NCBI GenBank assembly: GCA_002862095.1
Contig: PHSQ01000002.1
Span: 434,001 to 498,000, forward strand
DNA length: 64,000 nucleotides
Origin: Methylocystis sp. KS32
GTDB taxonomy: Bacteria; Pseudomonadota; Alphaproteobacteria; Rhizobiales; Beijerinckiaceae
Direction of reading: 5' to 3'
Of this stretch, positions 23,282 through 32,500 are shown piece by piece. Position 1 is the stretch's first letter, and each line of letters starts with the position of its first letter. The position numbers and the translations under genes were made by a program. The notes beneath the pieces were generated by a model, which saw nothing but the letters and a program-made list of their open reading frames with translations, was not told the origin of the DNA and did no database searches.

Positions 23282-24148
23282 ATGGCCAAGAAACCTATCG
23301 ATAAACTCAAGAGACCGACTACCGATATGACCGAATCGGCAGATCAACCAGGAGATGCGCCTGCATCGACGCAGGGAGCGAGAGCGGACATGAAACCATC
23401 AGTAATACTTGTTGGCGCTGACAAAGGCGGAGTTGGAAAAACCACGATCGCGCGTGCTGTTCTGGATTATCTCAATTCCAACAACATCGTTGCGCGAGGC
23501 TTCGACACCGAGTTTCCGCGCGGCACGCTTAACCGCTTTCATCCCGAGCAGACCAGCGTGGTCGATCTGACCTCGACGTCCGACCAGATGCGTATTCTCG
23601 ATACGCTGAACACGGCCCAGGTGAAAGTAACGGTGATCGACGTGCGCGCCGGCGGACTGAGCCTGGCGCTGCAGGCGCTGGAAGACACCGGCTTCCTGGA
23701 CGCGGTTCATGCGGGAGAGTTTAATTTCCTGATCTTCCATGTTTTGGGCTCGTCCATCGCCTCGCTCGACGAAATCGAGGAGATCGCGCCCTTCGTGGAA
23801 GACGCTCATTATTTCCTCGTCAAGAATCACGTCAACGACACCACCTTCTTCGAATGGGACCCGCTAACTCATACGAAATATTTCGAAAAGGTCATGACGA
23901 GCGGGGAAATGACGATCCCCAAACTCAACGAAATGTCCTACGAGCAGGTGGAAATCGCCGGCGTTCCCTTCTCTACTTTTGTGGCGGACAGAACCGCGGA
24001 AGGCGAGCCCGCGGGACAATCCTTCGTGCTGCGCGGCTATGTCCGCACCTGGCTTAACCGGATCGCCGATGAGTTCGACCGTGTCCAACTCCTCGGGCTC
24101 GTCGCGCCGCGCGACGCCAAGGCCGGCAAAGCCGGCAAGGAAAGATGA
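23282..24148 (+). CDS. ParA/MinD-like P-loop ATPase
   Basis: A 288-residue protein. A disordered, basic and acidic N-terminus (residues 1-36) precedes a deviant Walker A in VGADKGGVGKTTIARAVLDY, which carries the signature lysine of ParA/MinD ATPases. RGFDTEFPRGTLNRF and VTVIDVRAGGLSLALQALED supply the switch-like segments. I cannot assign a cargo. The nearby second ParA-like gene in the same direction (64 bp downstream) suggests the two work together. It is transcribed away from the sulfur operon, sharing its AT-rich upstream region. Confidence 0.75.
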   Translation: MAKKPIDKLKRPTTDMTESADQPGDAPASTQGARADMKPSVILVGADKGGVGKTTIARAVLDYLNSNNIVARGFDTEFPRGTLNRFHPEQTSVVDLTSTSDQMRILDTLNTAQVKVTVIDVRAGGLSLALQALEDTGFLDAVHAGEFNFLIFHVLGSSIASLDEIEEIAPFVEDAHYFLVKNHVNDTTFFEWDPLTHTKYFEKVMTSGEMTIPKLNEMSYEQVEIAGVPFSTFVADRTAEGEPAGQSFVLRGYVRTWLNRIADEFDRVQLLGLVAPRDAKAGKAGKER

Positions 24149-24212
24149 GATTCCCTCGACAGCCTTCCAAAGGGCGTCGGCAATTTGATTGGGAGCGCCG
24201 GCGAGCAGGCAA

Positions 24213-24923
24213 ATGAAACGGCGCGCCAACGTCTTTATCGTCTGCTCGCCCAGCGCCCGAGTCGGAGTATCGACGACAGCTCGACTTCTCACGGATTATT
24301 ACCTCCTCACCAACACAGAGCCAGCCGGATACGACACAGATCCCCACGAGCCTCGCTACGCGCCCTACTTTCCAGATCGCGTGCGCGTTCTCGATGTGTC
24401 GGACATTAGAGGCCAGATCGTTTTGTTCGACGGGCTGCTTGCGGACGACAACAGGCCGAAGATCGTGGATGTCTGGCATCGCTCCTTTCCTCGTTTTTTC
24501 GAAACCGTCCAGGATATCGGCTTCATCGAGGAGGCGCTTCGGCGAGACGTCGAGCCAGTCGTGCTCTATCACGCCGACGGTGGCCGCGCGTCCCTGGAGG
24601 GCGCCTGGGCGCTACATGAGCATTGGCCGGAACTGACTATGATGATAGTCCACAACGAGGGAGCGAGCCCACTGGAGCCGGAAGAAATCGAAATCTTTCA
24701 TCGCTACCCCGCCCAGGGCAGGTTCGTCATAGCTCCCTTGCCTGCCCCGGTCGTTCGGGCGCTCTCCGATACGACGCTTTCTCTGAGCGAGTTTTTACGC
24801 TCTCCGCCAGTCGACATGTCGATCGTGGTTCGCGCCGCCATAAAGGCGTGGATCGCGCCGATTTTCGCGCAATTCCAGAGCTTCGAACTGCGCAGACAAC
24901 TGGAATCGAGCAACTATCTGTAA
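24213..24923 (+). CDS. ParA-like protein with a degenerate Walker A motif
   Basis: A 236-residue protein resembling its upstream neighbour in outline: NVFIVCSPSARVGVSTTARLL occupies the P-loop position, but the GKTT lysine is replaced (RVGVSTT), so ATP hydrolysis by the standard mechanism is unlikely. Later segments are GYDTDPHEPRYAPYFPDRVR, VLFDGLLADDNRPKIVDVWH and a C-terminal helix. The start at 24213 (MKRRANVFIV) is favoured over an ATG eight codons earlier. It could be a pseudo-ATPase partner of the upstream ParA. Confidence 0.6.
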   Translation: MKRRANVFIVCSPSARVGVSTTARLLTDYYLLTNTEPAGYDTDPHEPRYAPYFPDRVRVLDVSDIRGQIVLFDGLLADDNRPKIVDVWHRSFPRFFETVQDIGFIEEALRRDVEPVVLYHADGGRASLEGAWALHEHWPELTMMIVHNEGASPLEPEEIEIFHRYPAQGRFVIAPLPAPVVRALSDTTLSLSEFLRSPPVDMSIVVRAAIKAWIAPIFAQFQSFELRRQLESSNYL

Positions 24924-24960
24924 CAACGCCGGCTGGCCTGTCCGGACCATGAGGGATGCA

Positions 24961-26010
24961 ATGGAGCGCCGCGAACTCGGACGGACGGGAATCTCCGTAT
25001 CCGCGATCTGCCTCGGAACGATGACCTTCGGCCAACAAAACACCGAGGCCGAAGGCCACGAACAACTCGACTATGCGATCGACCGTGGCGTAAACTTCAT
25101 CGACACGGCCGAGATTTACTCGATCCCGCCGGCGCCACGGACCCAAGGCTCCACCGAACGCATCATCGGCTCGTGGTTCAAGGCGCGAAAAAACCGCGAC
25201 AAAATGATCCTCGCGACCAAGGTGGCGGGACGCGGCGAGATGAACTGGTTGCGCGAAAACAACGAGCCTACCCGACTCGACAGGAAAAACATCCATTACG
25301 CGGTCGAGCAATCGCTCAAGCGGTTACAGACCGATTACATCGACCTCTATCAATTGCATTGGCCGGATCGCTCCGTTCCTCTGTTCGGCGCTGGTGGAAC
25401 GACCTGGCGTCAGCCCAGCGTCCGCCCCGAGGTGAACATCGAGGAAACGCTGGAAGCGCTCGCGGATTTAGTGACGGCCGGCAAGGTGCGGCATGTCGGC
25501 CTGTCCAACGAGACCCCTTGGGGGGTCGGGCGTTTTCTCCGGGCTTCCGAACTGGGTCACGGGCCGCGCGTCGCTTCGATCCAGAACGCCTATCACTTTC
25601 TGAACCGCACCTTCGAAATGGGCCTAGCCGAATTCGCCTATCGGGAGCAGGTCGGACTTCTCGCCTATTCGCCTCTGGCCCAAGGCTATCTGACCGGCAA
25701 ATATCAAAAGGGAGCGCGGCCCCCCGGCGCGCGCACGACGCTATTCCAGCGCGGCCAGAGATATGAAACCCCCGGCGCCGAGAAAGCGATAGACGAATAT
25801 CTCTCCCTCGCCAGGGAACTCGGATGCGAGCCGGCGCAATTCGCCATCGCCTTCGTCACTTCAAGGCCTTTCGTCACCTCCAACATCATCGGCGCCACGA
25901 CGATGGAGCAACTGAAGACAGACATGGACTCCATTAATGTGAGGATCACGCCAGAAATGGAGGCCAGAATCGACGTCATTCATCAGCTTCACAGCAACCC
26001 AGCGCCATAA
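24961..26010 (+). CDS. Aldo/keto reductase (Tas/YghZ-like)
   Basis: A 349-residue NADPH-dependent aldo/keto reductase: RRELGRTGISVSAICLGTMT at the start, the catalytic Asp and Tyr in FIDTAEIYSIP (residues ~48-58), the Lys in ILATKVAGRG, the His in YQLHWPDR, and an IIGATTMEQL cofactor-binding end. GAGGGA five bases before the ATG at 24961 sets the start over an ATG four codons upstream. The substrate is unknown. Confidence 0.9.
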   Translation: MERRELGRTGISVSAICLGTMTFGQQNTEAEGHEQLDYAIDRGVNFIDTAEIYSIPPAPRTQGSTERIIGSWFKARKNRDKMILATKVAGRGEMNWLRENNEPTRLDRKNIHYAVEQSLKRLQTDYIDLYQLHWPDRSVPLFGAGGTTWRQPSVRPEVNIEETLEALADLVTAGKVRHVGLSNETPWGVGRFLRASELGHGPRVASIQNAYHFLNRTFEMGLAEFAYREQVGLLAYSPLAQGYLTGKYQKGARPPGARTTLFQRGQRYETPGAEKAIDEYLSLARELGCEPAQFAIAFVTSRPFVTSNIIGATTMEQLKTDMDSINVRITPEMEARIDVIHQLHSNPAP

Positions 26011-26021
26011 GCAAGGAGCGC

Positions 26022-26666
26022 TCAAGCGTGGCCGGCGGTCGCGGAAAGGCTCGCGAGATCGATGCCGAGCGAGCGGAGCGCCCGCAAATATTTGGTGTCG
26101 AGGTCGCGGTCGAACAGGATCGCGGGATCAGCCGGGCAATGCAGCCATCCATTATGCTGGATTTCGTTTTCAAGCTGCCCCGCGTCCCAGCAAGCGTAGC
26201 CAAGCGCGAGCACCGCGCGATCCGGCCCCTGCCCCGACGCGATGGCCCGAAGAATGTCCACCGTCGCCGTCAGCGACACGCCATCGTCGATGGGCAAGGT
26301 CGAATTATCGATGAAGAAATCCGCCGAGTGCAGAACAAAACCCCGATCCGTCTGCACCGGACCGCCGGAGAGCACCTGAACCTCTTTTGCAGCGGCGGGC
26401 AGGCTGATCCGATCCTTGGGGGCGATGACCTTCAACTGTTCCAGCAGGTCGGGAAAATTGCGCACGCGCGCGGCCTTGTTGAGCATTATGCCCATCGCGC
26501 CTTCGGAGGAATGCGCGCAAATATAAACGACTGAACGGGCGAAGCGTTCATCCTCCATGCCGGGCATGGCGACGAGCACCTGGCCTTCCAGAAAATGCCC
26601 CTCTCGCTCCGCGCTCTTTTTGCCAGAGCGGCGCACGGAACCTTGCTTCTTTTTAGGCTCGCTCAT
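26022..26666 (-). CDS. YqgE/AlgH family protein (DUF179)
   Basis: A 214-residue protein. A basic N-terminus of about 25 residues precedes [25 protein letters not shown] and the family motifs [28 protein letters not shown] and [16 protein letters not shown]. The fold is known from structures but the function is not settled. It is convergent with the aldo/keto reductase (11-bp gap) and divergent from the DsbD-like gene. Confidence 0.9.
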   Translation of the reverse strand: MSEPKKKQGSVRRSGKKSAEREGHFLEGQVLVAMPGMEDERFARSVVYICAHSSEGAMGIMLNKAARVRNFPDLLEQLKVIAPKDRISLPAAAKEVQVLSGGPVQTDRGFVLHSADFFIDNSTLPIDDGVSLTATVDILRAIASGQGPDRAVLALGYACWDAGQLENEIQHNGWLHCPADPAILFDRDLDTKYLRALRSLGIDLASLSATAGHA

Positions 26667-26753
26667 AATTTCATGCTACGCTCGCCGCCTTTCATTCACA
26701 AGGCTTCTCTCCGGCGACGGCGGCGCACCATGAAAATTAATCAGGGCCTTTGA

Positions 26754-27587
26754 ATGCGCGTCGAATTCCGTCTCCCCCAGGCTTTCGGCCTCGCGCTTGC
26801 CTGCCTCCTGTTTGGCGTGGCCTACGCCAGTTCCGCCGAGCACACGCCCATTTTCGCGTCGGAAGAGGTCAAATCCCCAAATTCCACCGCCCGCCTGCTC
26901 GCGGGTGGAACCGAACAGGATGGCACCTACCTCGCCGCGCTCGAAATCGACCTCAAGCCGAACACCATCACCTATTGGCGCCAGCCCGGCGAATCCGGCG
27001 TCCCGCCTCAATTGGATTTCTCGCGCTCCAAAAACGTCGCTTCGGTGGAGGTGCTATACCCCGCGCCAAAACGCATCGAGGAAGCTGGCAGCTTCGTCGC
27101 GGGCTACGATTCGAAAGTGGTCTTTCCTTTGCGCGTCAAGCCGAACGACCCCTCGGCGCCGGTGGTTATGGACCTCTCGCTCGATTACGCGGCCTGCGAC
27201 AAGATGTGCCTACCGGCGCGGGCGCGACTTGCCTTGCCCCTCCCCCGCGACGCCGCATCGCCCTTTGCCGGCGACATCGCCGCCGCGCTTACGCGGGTTC
27301 CACGGAAAATAAGCCAGGAGGAAGCGAAAGAACTCTTCGCCCTCTCCCGCCGTCGGGGAGAAAATCTCTCGTGGAGGCTCGATTATCTCGGCAAGGACAA
27401 TGCGCGCGATGTTTTCGCCGAGGCGCCAGATCCTTTGTATCTCGACGCCGCGCCCTCGGCGGACGGCAAGGCTTTCGATCTCACTCTCGCGACCAATGGA
27501 ACGGGCGACGCGCCGAAGACCGTCAGAGCCACGCTGACGATCGTCACCGACAAGAGCGCGTTCGAAGCGCCGGTGGATTTGCAATAG
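26754..27587 (+). CDS. Secreted DsbD N-domain (thiol:disulfide interchange) protein
   Basis: A 277-residue protein with a signal peptide (residues 1-26, hydrophobic AFGLALACLLFGVAYA then SSA). The mature part matches the periplasmic alpha-domain of DsbD/ScsB, with the redox motif in YAACDKMCLPARA (C-x3-C, near residue 145). There is no transmembrane or thioredoxin domain, so it is a stand-alone N-domain. It probably accepts electrons from a CcdA-like protein and passes them to periplasmic substrates. It is convergent with the PDH operon (6-bp gap). Confidence 0.8.
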   Translation: MRVEFRLPQAFGLALACLLFGVAYASSAEHTPIFASEEVKSPNSTARLLAGGTEQDGTYLAALEIDLKPNTITYWRQPGESGVPPQLDFSRSKNVASVEVLYPAPKRIEEAGSFVAGYDSKVVFPLRVKPNDPSAPVVMDLSLDYAACDKMCLPARARLALPLPRDAASPFAGDIAAALTRVPRKISQEEAKELFALSRRRGENLSWRLDYLGKDNARDVFAEAPDPLYLDAAPSADGKAFDLTLATNGTGDAPKTVRATLTIVTDKSAFEAPVDLQ

Positions 27588-27593
27588 CCCCGA

Positions 27594-28535
27594 TCAGGCG
27601 AACATCGCCGCCGGATGTTCGATGTTCCGTTTGAAGGCCGCCAGTAATTCAGCGCCGAGCGCCCCGTCGATCGCGCGATGATCGCAGGAGAGCGTGACCG
27701 TCATCACGATGGCGACGGCGGGCGCTCCGTTCTTCACCACGACGCGCTGCTCGCCCTGACCGACCGCGAGAATGCTCGATTGCGGCGGGTTGATGATCGC
27801 CGTGAAGTTCCGTATTCCAAACATGCCGAGATTGGAAACCGCGCTGACCCCGCCCTCATATTCCGCGGGCTTCAGTCGGCGGTCTTTCGCTCTCGCGGAA
27901 AGCTCCTTGATTTCATCGGAAATCTGGCGAACCGCTTTCGCTTCCGCGTTGCGGATGATGGGAGTCACGAGCCCGCCAGGGATCGCCACTGCGACGCCGA
28001 TATCGCAACTCTTGTGCCGCAGCATGGCCTGCGGCGTATAAGTCACATTGGCGTCCGGTGTGTTGCGGAGCGCTATCGCTAGCGCCTTCACGATAAAATC
28101 ATTGACGGACGCCTTCCATTCCACCTTGCCATCGGCGCCAAGCGGGGCGGCGGAATTGAAATCCTCGCGCAACCGCAAAAGCGCATCGATCTCGCAATCG
28201 CAGGTCAGATAAAAATGAGGGATGGTTTGCGCGGCTTCCGTCAGCCGACGCGCGATGGCCTTTCGCATCGAATCGTGAGGAATTTCCTCATAAGCGTCGC
28301 TGGCGAAGAATGCGCGCGCCGAGGACTCCTTGGGAGGCTCAAAGGTCGCCGCGGACATGGCGCCGCCTGCCTTCTTGACGCCGCCGGAGGCGAGCGCGGC
28401 CCGCACGTCCCGCTCGACGACGCGGCCGTGAGGCCCGGACCCCTCGATCGCGCCAACATCGAGCCCCGCCTCTCGTGCGAGCCTGCGCGCAAGTGGAGAG
28501 GCGAATATGCGGCCCGTTTCAATCGCTGTCGTCAT
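27594..28535 (-). CDS. Dihydrolipoamide acetyltransferase-like E2 lacking a lipoyl domain
   Basis: A 313-residue 2-oxoacid dehydrogenase acyltransferase. It begins almost directly with the E3-binding domain (ASPLARRLAREAGLDVGAIE, residues 12-31), then a linker and the catalytic domain from about residue 80 (IPHDSMRKAIARRLTEAAQ) to the active-site DHRAIDG near residue 285. The N-terminal lipoyl domain normally present in E2 is missing, while E1-beta upstream has one. It is the last gene of pdhA-pdhB-small-E2. Either the lipoyl domain is supplied in trans by E1-beta or another full-length E2 exists elsewhere. Confidence 0.85.
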   Translation of the reverse strand: MTTAIETGRIFASPLARRLAREAGLDVGAIEGSGPHGRVVERDVRAALASGGVKKAGGAMSAATFEPPKESSARAFFASDAYEEIPHDSMRKAIARRLTEAAQTIPHFYLTCDCEIDALLRLREDFNSAAPLGADGKVEWKASVNDFIVKALAIALRNTPDANVTYTPQAMLRHKSCDIGVAVAIPGGLVTPIIRNAEAKAVRQISDEIKELSARAKDRRLKPAEYEGGVSAVSNLGMFGIRNFTAIINPPQSSILAVGQGEQRVVVKNGAPAVAIVMTVTLSCDHRAIDGALGAELLAAFKRNIEHPAAMFA

Positions 28536-28593
28536 CAGCGCATTCCCTCAAAGGATTCCTCAGCCGGTCTTCACCATTGTTTCGACGACCAGA

Positions 28594-28752
28594 TCACCCG
28601 CCCGCCGTCGAGCCGCCCGCGAGACCAAACAAAGCCCGCAAAACCTCCACGGCGAATTCCCTGTCCCGCGAAAATAAAAAAAGCGCGGTCAGCAGCGCGC
28701 AGGCGATCGCGACCGCGAGCAGAATCATATTTCCGTGTCGCGCGGGCTTCAT
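28594..28752 (-). CDS. Small membrane protein within the PDH operon
   Basis: A 52-residue protein starting MKPARHGNMILLAVAIACAL, with one hydrophobic helix (residues ~8-27), then charged RDREFAVEVLRALFGLAGG. It lies between E1-beta and E2 on the same strand, with gaps of about 50-60 bp. An in-frame ATG 11 codons upstream is also possible. I do not recognise a family, and confidence rests on its position and its plausible helix. Confidence 0.45.
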   Translation of the reverse strand: MKPARHGNMILLAVAIACALLTALFLFSRDREFAVEVLRALFGLAGGSTAGG

Positions 28753-28804
28753 TTTCGTTTCCCGATTCTCGGACGCCTTGAGCATGTCGCGCCGAAAGCC
28801 GCGT

Positions 28805-30181
28805 CTAGCGATAAAGCGCCGCCTTTGCCGCCGCGATCACCTCGGCGACGGAAGGCAACGCCAGTTTTTCGAGATTGGCGGCGTAAGGCATGGGCGCGTC
28901 CTTGCCGGTCACGCGCAGCACGGGCGCGTCGAGATAGTCGAAAGCCTCCTCCTGCACCCGCGCCGCTATATAGGAAGTGACGCCGCATTGCGGCCAGCCT
29001 TCTTCGATCGCGACGCAGCGGTGGGTTTTTTTCACGGATTCGACAATCGACCCGACATCCATGGGGCGAAGCGTGCGCAGATCAATGACTTCCGCGTCGA
29101 TTCCTTCCTTCGATAACTCCGCCGCCGCCGCGAGCGCATAGGTCATGCCGATGGAGAAGGAGACCAGCGTTACATCGCGGCCCGCGCGGGCCACGCGAGC
29201 CTTTCCGAGCGGAACCAGAAAGTCGTCGATGGCCGGCACTTCGCCCGTTTTTCCATAGAGAATCTCGTTCTCCAGAAAGACCACCGGGTTGTTGTCGCGA
29301 ATGGCGCTCTTCAACAAGCCCTTGGCGTCGGCGGGGTTGGAAGGCGCGACCACCTTCAACCCAGGAATCTGGGAATACCAGGCCGCGTAATCTTGGCTAT
29401 GCTGCGCGCCTACTCTCGCGGCGGCGCCGTTGGGTCCGCGGAACACGATGGGACAATTGATCTGCCCGCCCGACATATAGAGCGTCTTCGCCGCGGAATT
29501 GACGATGTGGTCGATCGCCTGCATCGAGAAATTGAAAGTCATGAACTCGACGATCGGCCTCAGACCCGCGAAAGCCGCGCCGACGCCCAGACCCGCGAAG
29601 CCATATTCGGTGATCGGCGCGTCGACCACCCTGCGGGCGCCGAATTCCTGCAGCAATCCCTGCGTGACCTTATAGGCCCCCTGATATTCTGCGACTTCCT
29701 CTCCCAGAACGAAGACATCCGGGTCGCGACGCATTTCCTCCGCCATAGCGTCGCGCAGGGCCTCGCGCATGGTCATCGCGAGCATGGTCGTTCCCTGCGG
29801 AACCTCGGGCTCCACGGGCGCGGCGACAGCGGTCGCGGAAGGGCTCGCCGCGGCGGCGGGCGGCGCGGCGGCGGGCGGCGCGGCGGCGGGCGCCGTCCCG
29901 GCGGCGGGCGCGGGCGCCGCGATGGTGGAGACGTCCTCTCCCTCGGCCGCGATCACCGCGATGGGCGCGTTGACGGGGACGTTCTCGGCGCCGGCCGGAA
30001 CGAGAATGCGGGCAAGCACGCCCTCGTCGACGACTTCCACTTCCATCGTGGCCTTGTCGGTCTCGATCTCGGCCACGACGTCGCCGGCTTTCACGCTGTC
30101 GCCTTCGGCTTTAAGCCATTTGGTGATTTTACCATGCTCCATCGTCGGGGAGAGCGCGGGCATCAGAACATTGACGGTCAT
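28805..30181 (-). CDS. pdhB: Pyruvate dehydrogenase E1 beta subunit with N-terminal lipoyl domain
   Basis: A 458-residue protein. Residues 1-80 form a lipoyl domain with the modified lysine in [17 protein letters not shown]. An alanine/proline-rich flexible linker (~85-130) leads to the transketolase-like E1-beta from [15 protein letters not shown] to the C-terminus, including [20 protein letters not shown] and [11 protein letters not shown]. This fusion is characteristic of alphaproteobacteria. With PdhA it decarboxylates pyruvate using thiamine diphosphate. Confidence 0.95.
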   Translation of the reverse strand: MTVNVLMPALSPTMEHGKITKWLKAEGDSVKAGDVVAEIETDKATMEVEVVDEGVLARILVPAGAENVPVNAPIAVIAAEGEDVSTIAAPAPAAGTAPAAAPPAAAPPAAAASPSATAVAAPVEPEVPQGTTMLAMTMREALRDAMAEEMRRDPDVFVLGEEVAEYQGAYKVTQGLLQEFGARRVVDAPITEYGFAGLGVGAAFAGLRPIVEFMTFNFSMQAIDHIVNSAAKTLYMSGGQINCPIVFRGPNGAAARVGAQHSQDYAAWYSQIPGLKVVAPSNPADAKGLLKSAIRDNNPVVFLENEILYGKTGEVPAIDDFLVPLGKARVARAGRDVTLVSFSIGMTYALAAAAELSKEGIDAEVIDLRTLRPMDVGSIVESVKKTHRCVAIEEGWPQCGVTSYIAARVQEEAFDYLDAPVLRVTGKDAPMPYAANLEKLALPSVAEVIAAAKAALYR

Positions 30182-30230
30182 CGTCTCAACCCCGCAAACA
30201 CCTGAAATAGGTCAACACTCCGCGCTCCCA

Positions 30231-31235
30231 TCAAGCCAGCACGTCGGTCCATAGCTCGCTCGGGTCCGGTTCGCGGTCCTGTGAAGCAAAATCGGCGGCT
30301 TCGGCGACAATTTTGCGAGCCTGAGCATCTATCTTCTTGAGCTCGTCCTCGCTGGCGCCGCCCGCCAGCAGGCGCAGCCTCACCTGCTCGATCGGATCAT
30401 GTTCTTCACGCATCCGCGTGACCTCTTCCTTGGAACGATATTTCGCCGGGTCGGACATCGAGTGGCCCCGGTAACGGTAAGTTTGAGCCTCGATCAGGTA
30501 AGGCCCTTTGCCGGCGCGGCACCATTCCAGGGCTTCGTCGGCGGCCGCGCGCACCGCGCGCACGTCCATTCCGTCGATTTGCACGCCGGGAATGTTGAAG
30601 GCTACGCCGCGTTTGGCGAAATCCGATTGCGCCGATGACCGCGTGACCGAGGTGCCCATGGCGTAGCGGTTGTTCTCGACGATGAAGACGACGGGCAATC
30701 GCCATAGCTCGGCCATGTTGAAACTCTCGTAAACCTGCCCTTGATTGGCGGCGCCGTCGCCAAAAAAAGTCAGCGAAACATGGTCCTGACGGCGATAATT
30801 ATTCGCGAAAGCAATTCCGGCGCCGAGAGGGGCCGGAGCGCCCACGATGCCGTGCCCGCCGAAGAAATTCTTCTCCCGCGAGAACATGTGCATCGAGCCG
30901 CCCTTGCCTTTGGAAACGCCGCCCCGACGTCCGGTCAGCTCCGCCATCACGCCCTTGGGGTCCATGCCGCAAGCGAGCATATGGCCGTGATCCCGGTATC
31001 CGGTGATGAACTGGTCCCCTTCCCGCGACGCCATCTTGACGCCTACAACCACGGCCTCCTGCCCGATATAGAGGTGACAAAAACCCGCGATCAGTCCCAT
31101 GCCATACATCTGGCCGGCTTTTTCCTCGAAGCGCCGGATCAGGAGCATGTCGCGATAGGCGGCGCGCTCTTCGTCCATCGTGAAGGGTCGCGGGCCTTGC
31201 CGAACCGGCGCGGCCGTTTCGATCTGTTCCGTCAT
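30231..31235 (-). CDS. pdhA: Pyruvate dehydrogenase E1 alpha subunit
   Basis: A 334-residue protein. The thiamine diphosphate motif runs from FFGDGAANQGQVYESFNMA (GDG, near residue 170) to VENNRYAMGT (NN), with the phosphorylation-loop-like region YRYRGHSMSDPAKYRSKEE near 270. The start MTEQIETAAPVRQ at 31235 is the typical family start. It is the first gene of the PDH operon; 49 bp separate it from pdhB. Confidence 0.95.
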   Translation of the reverse strand: MTEQIETAAPVRQGPRPFTMDEERAAYRDMLLIRRFEEKAGQMYGMGLIAGFCHLYIGQEAVVVGVKMASREGDQFITGYRDHGHMLACGMDPKGVMAELTGRRGGVSKGKGGSMHMFSREKNFFGGHGIVGAPAPLGAGIAFANNYRRQDHVSLTFFGDGAANQGQVYESFNMAELWRLPVVFIVENNRYAMGTSVTRSSAQSDFAKRGVAFNIPGVQIDGMDVRAVRAAADEALEWCRAGKGPYLIEAQTYRYRGHSMSDPAKYRSKEEVTRMREEHDPIEQVRLRLLAGGASEDELKKIDAQARKIVAEAADFASQDREPDPSELWTDVLA

Positions 31236-31341
31236 GTCCGCCGTCCTTAAACTGCTTTCGCCAGCATAGCCTATACCGGAACCGAAAACGAGGGCCGCTC
31301 CAGCTTTGTCTGGCCGCAAAAGACATAGGGCTAATTTTCGC

Positions 31342-31545
31342 AAAAGTTGACGGATTTTCGCGATCGGAATTCTATCCGCGCTTTTGATTTCGAGCGATTT
31401 CCTGTCGTTCGAACGATAAGCGCCCCAGAGCGCTTATCGACCAGACGGAATCGTCTGGTCGATTAAGAAATCGCTCCAGATTCAAAAAGATGGAGCAAAA
31501 TCCAATCGAAAAGGTCTATCAAATTCTTCGGATTTTGCTCTAGCG
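31342..31545. repeat. Intergenic block of dispersed and inverted repeats
   Basis: Three structures sit in tandem. (1) AGTTGA..GATTTTCGCGATCGGAATTC at 31345-31371 and CGATTTCCTGTCGTTCGAACG at about 31395-31415 recur at 55413-55497. (2) CGATAAGCGC (31414-31423) pairs with GCGCTTATCG, and TCGACCAGACG pairs with CGTCTGGTCGA (31437-31462), all bracketed by AGCGATTTC/GAAATCGCT. (3) GAGCAAAATCC (31493-31503) pairs with GGATTTTGCTC (31530-31540). The final TTCGGATTTTGCTCTAGCG, which includes a stop codon on the minus strand, recurs at 58530-58548. Confidence 0.65.
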
Positions 31546-32316
31546 CTGATCGTCCTGAGATTGCAATTCCTCGGCGAAACCCGCGATACGCCGCGCGTTC
31601 GCGCCGAAATCGTGACGCCCGTAACGGGACGCCGCGCGCACGTCGACGCGGGTCTGGCCGGCGAGCGGCCGCAACCGGATCGTCACGTCTTCGTCAAATC
31701 CCAGAACGGTCGTTCTGTCCGTGAAATCAATGTGCGCGTCTCCGGACCGGGCGCTCGGAGGCCGCTGCTCCACCAAGCGCCACCCACGCGCGGCGGCGGC
31801 TTTGAGCACGAGGGCGGTCGCTTCCTCAAGATCGACATCGAGGACCACCGGCTTCACGTCCGGATAGGAAAGCGCCTGCTCGCCGCGCTCGGCGAAGGCG
31901 AGGTTGGGCGGCGAATACCCCCCTCTGATCTTCAACGCAAGACGCGAGTGCGAAAACTCCGGCGGATCTTCGACGTCGGTCGAAATATCCGCCAGAACCG
32001 GCAACCGCAGCGCCTCGAACGCAAGGTAAGACGGCCAGGCCAGGGTGAGCGCGGCGAAGAGGAAACCGTATATCGCGGCGCCAAGCCCACGCCCGCCCCA
32101 TCTCCAAATGCCGACACATGCGACGCCGAACAGAAACATCGCAACAAGGGCCACGGCTATCGCGACCCCCAGAGCGGTCAGCGCCGTGGGAGCATCCAAT
32201 CGGTGAGCGCGAGAGAGAGCCACGGTGACGCCGGCCGACGTCGCGGCCAACAACCCAAGGCGTCTGCTCCAGATGGCGGCCCGCGATACGGGCTCTGGCG
32301 GAAAATGGCGGCGCAT
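31540..32316 (-). CDS. DUF1499 membrane protein
   Basis: A 258-residue protein with three predicted membrane helices in the first ~115 residues (LGLLAATSAGVTVAL, ALGVAIAVALVAMFLFGVAC and GLGAAIYGFLFAALTLAW). A soluble DUF1499 domain follows, recognisable from TALVLKAAAARGWRLVEQ and VDVRAASRYGRHDFGANARR. Its function is unknown. Its stop codon lies inside a repeat shared with the tsaC 3' end. Confidence 0.82.
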   Translation of the reverse strand: MRRHFPPEPVSRAAIWSRRLGLLAATSAGVTVALSRAHRLDAPTALTALGVAIAVALVAMFLFGVACVGIWRWGGRGLGAAIYGFLFAALTLAWPSYLAFEALRLPVLADISTDVEDPPEFSHSRLALKIRGGYSPPNLAFAERGEQALSYPDVKPVVLDVDLEEATALVLKAAAARGWRLVEQRPPSARSGDAHIDFTDRTTVLGFDEDVTIRLRPLAGQTRVDVRAASRYGRHDFGANARRIAGFAEELQSQDDQR

Positions 32317-32500
32317 CGGGCTAGTTGTTCCAATCGAATATAAAACAATATCCCGCCACCCGCCGCCCCGTAAAGCTCCCCCGACGAATGTCGCGACAAT
32401 GACCCCGCCAGAATCGCTTAACGCCGATTTAACTCAATCGCGACAAATTGGCGCCACGGATTAATCCCAGCTTAAGCGCGTAACAGAGTAGAGGGCAGTC

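Noticed and set aside
28475-29116. 213-residue plus-strand frame across the PDH operon
   Set aside because: It is antisense to E2, the small membrane gene and pdhB, whose protein families are certain.
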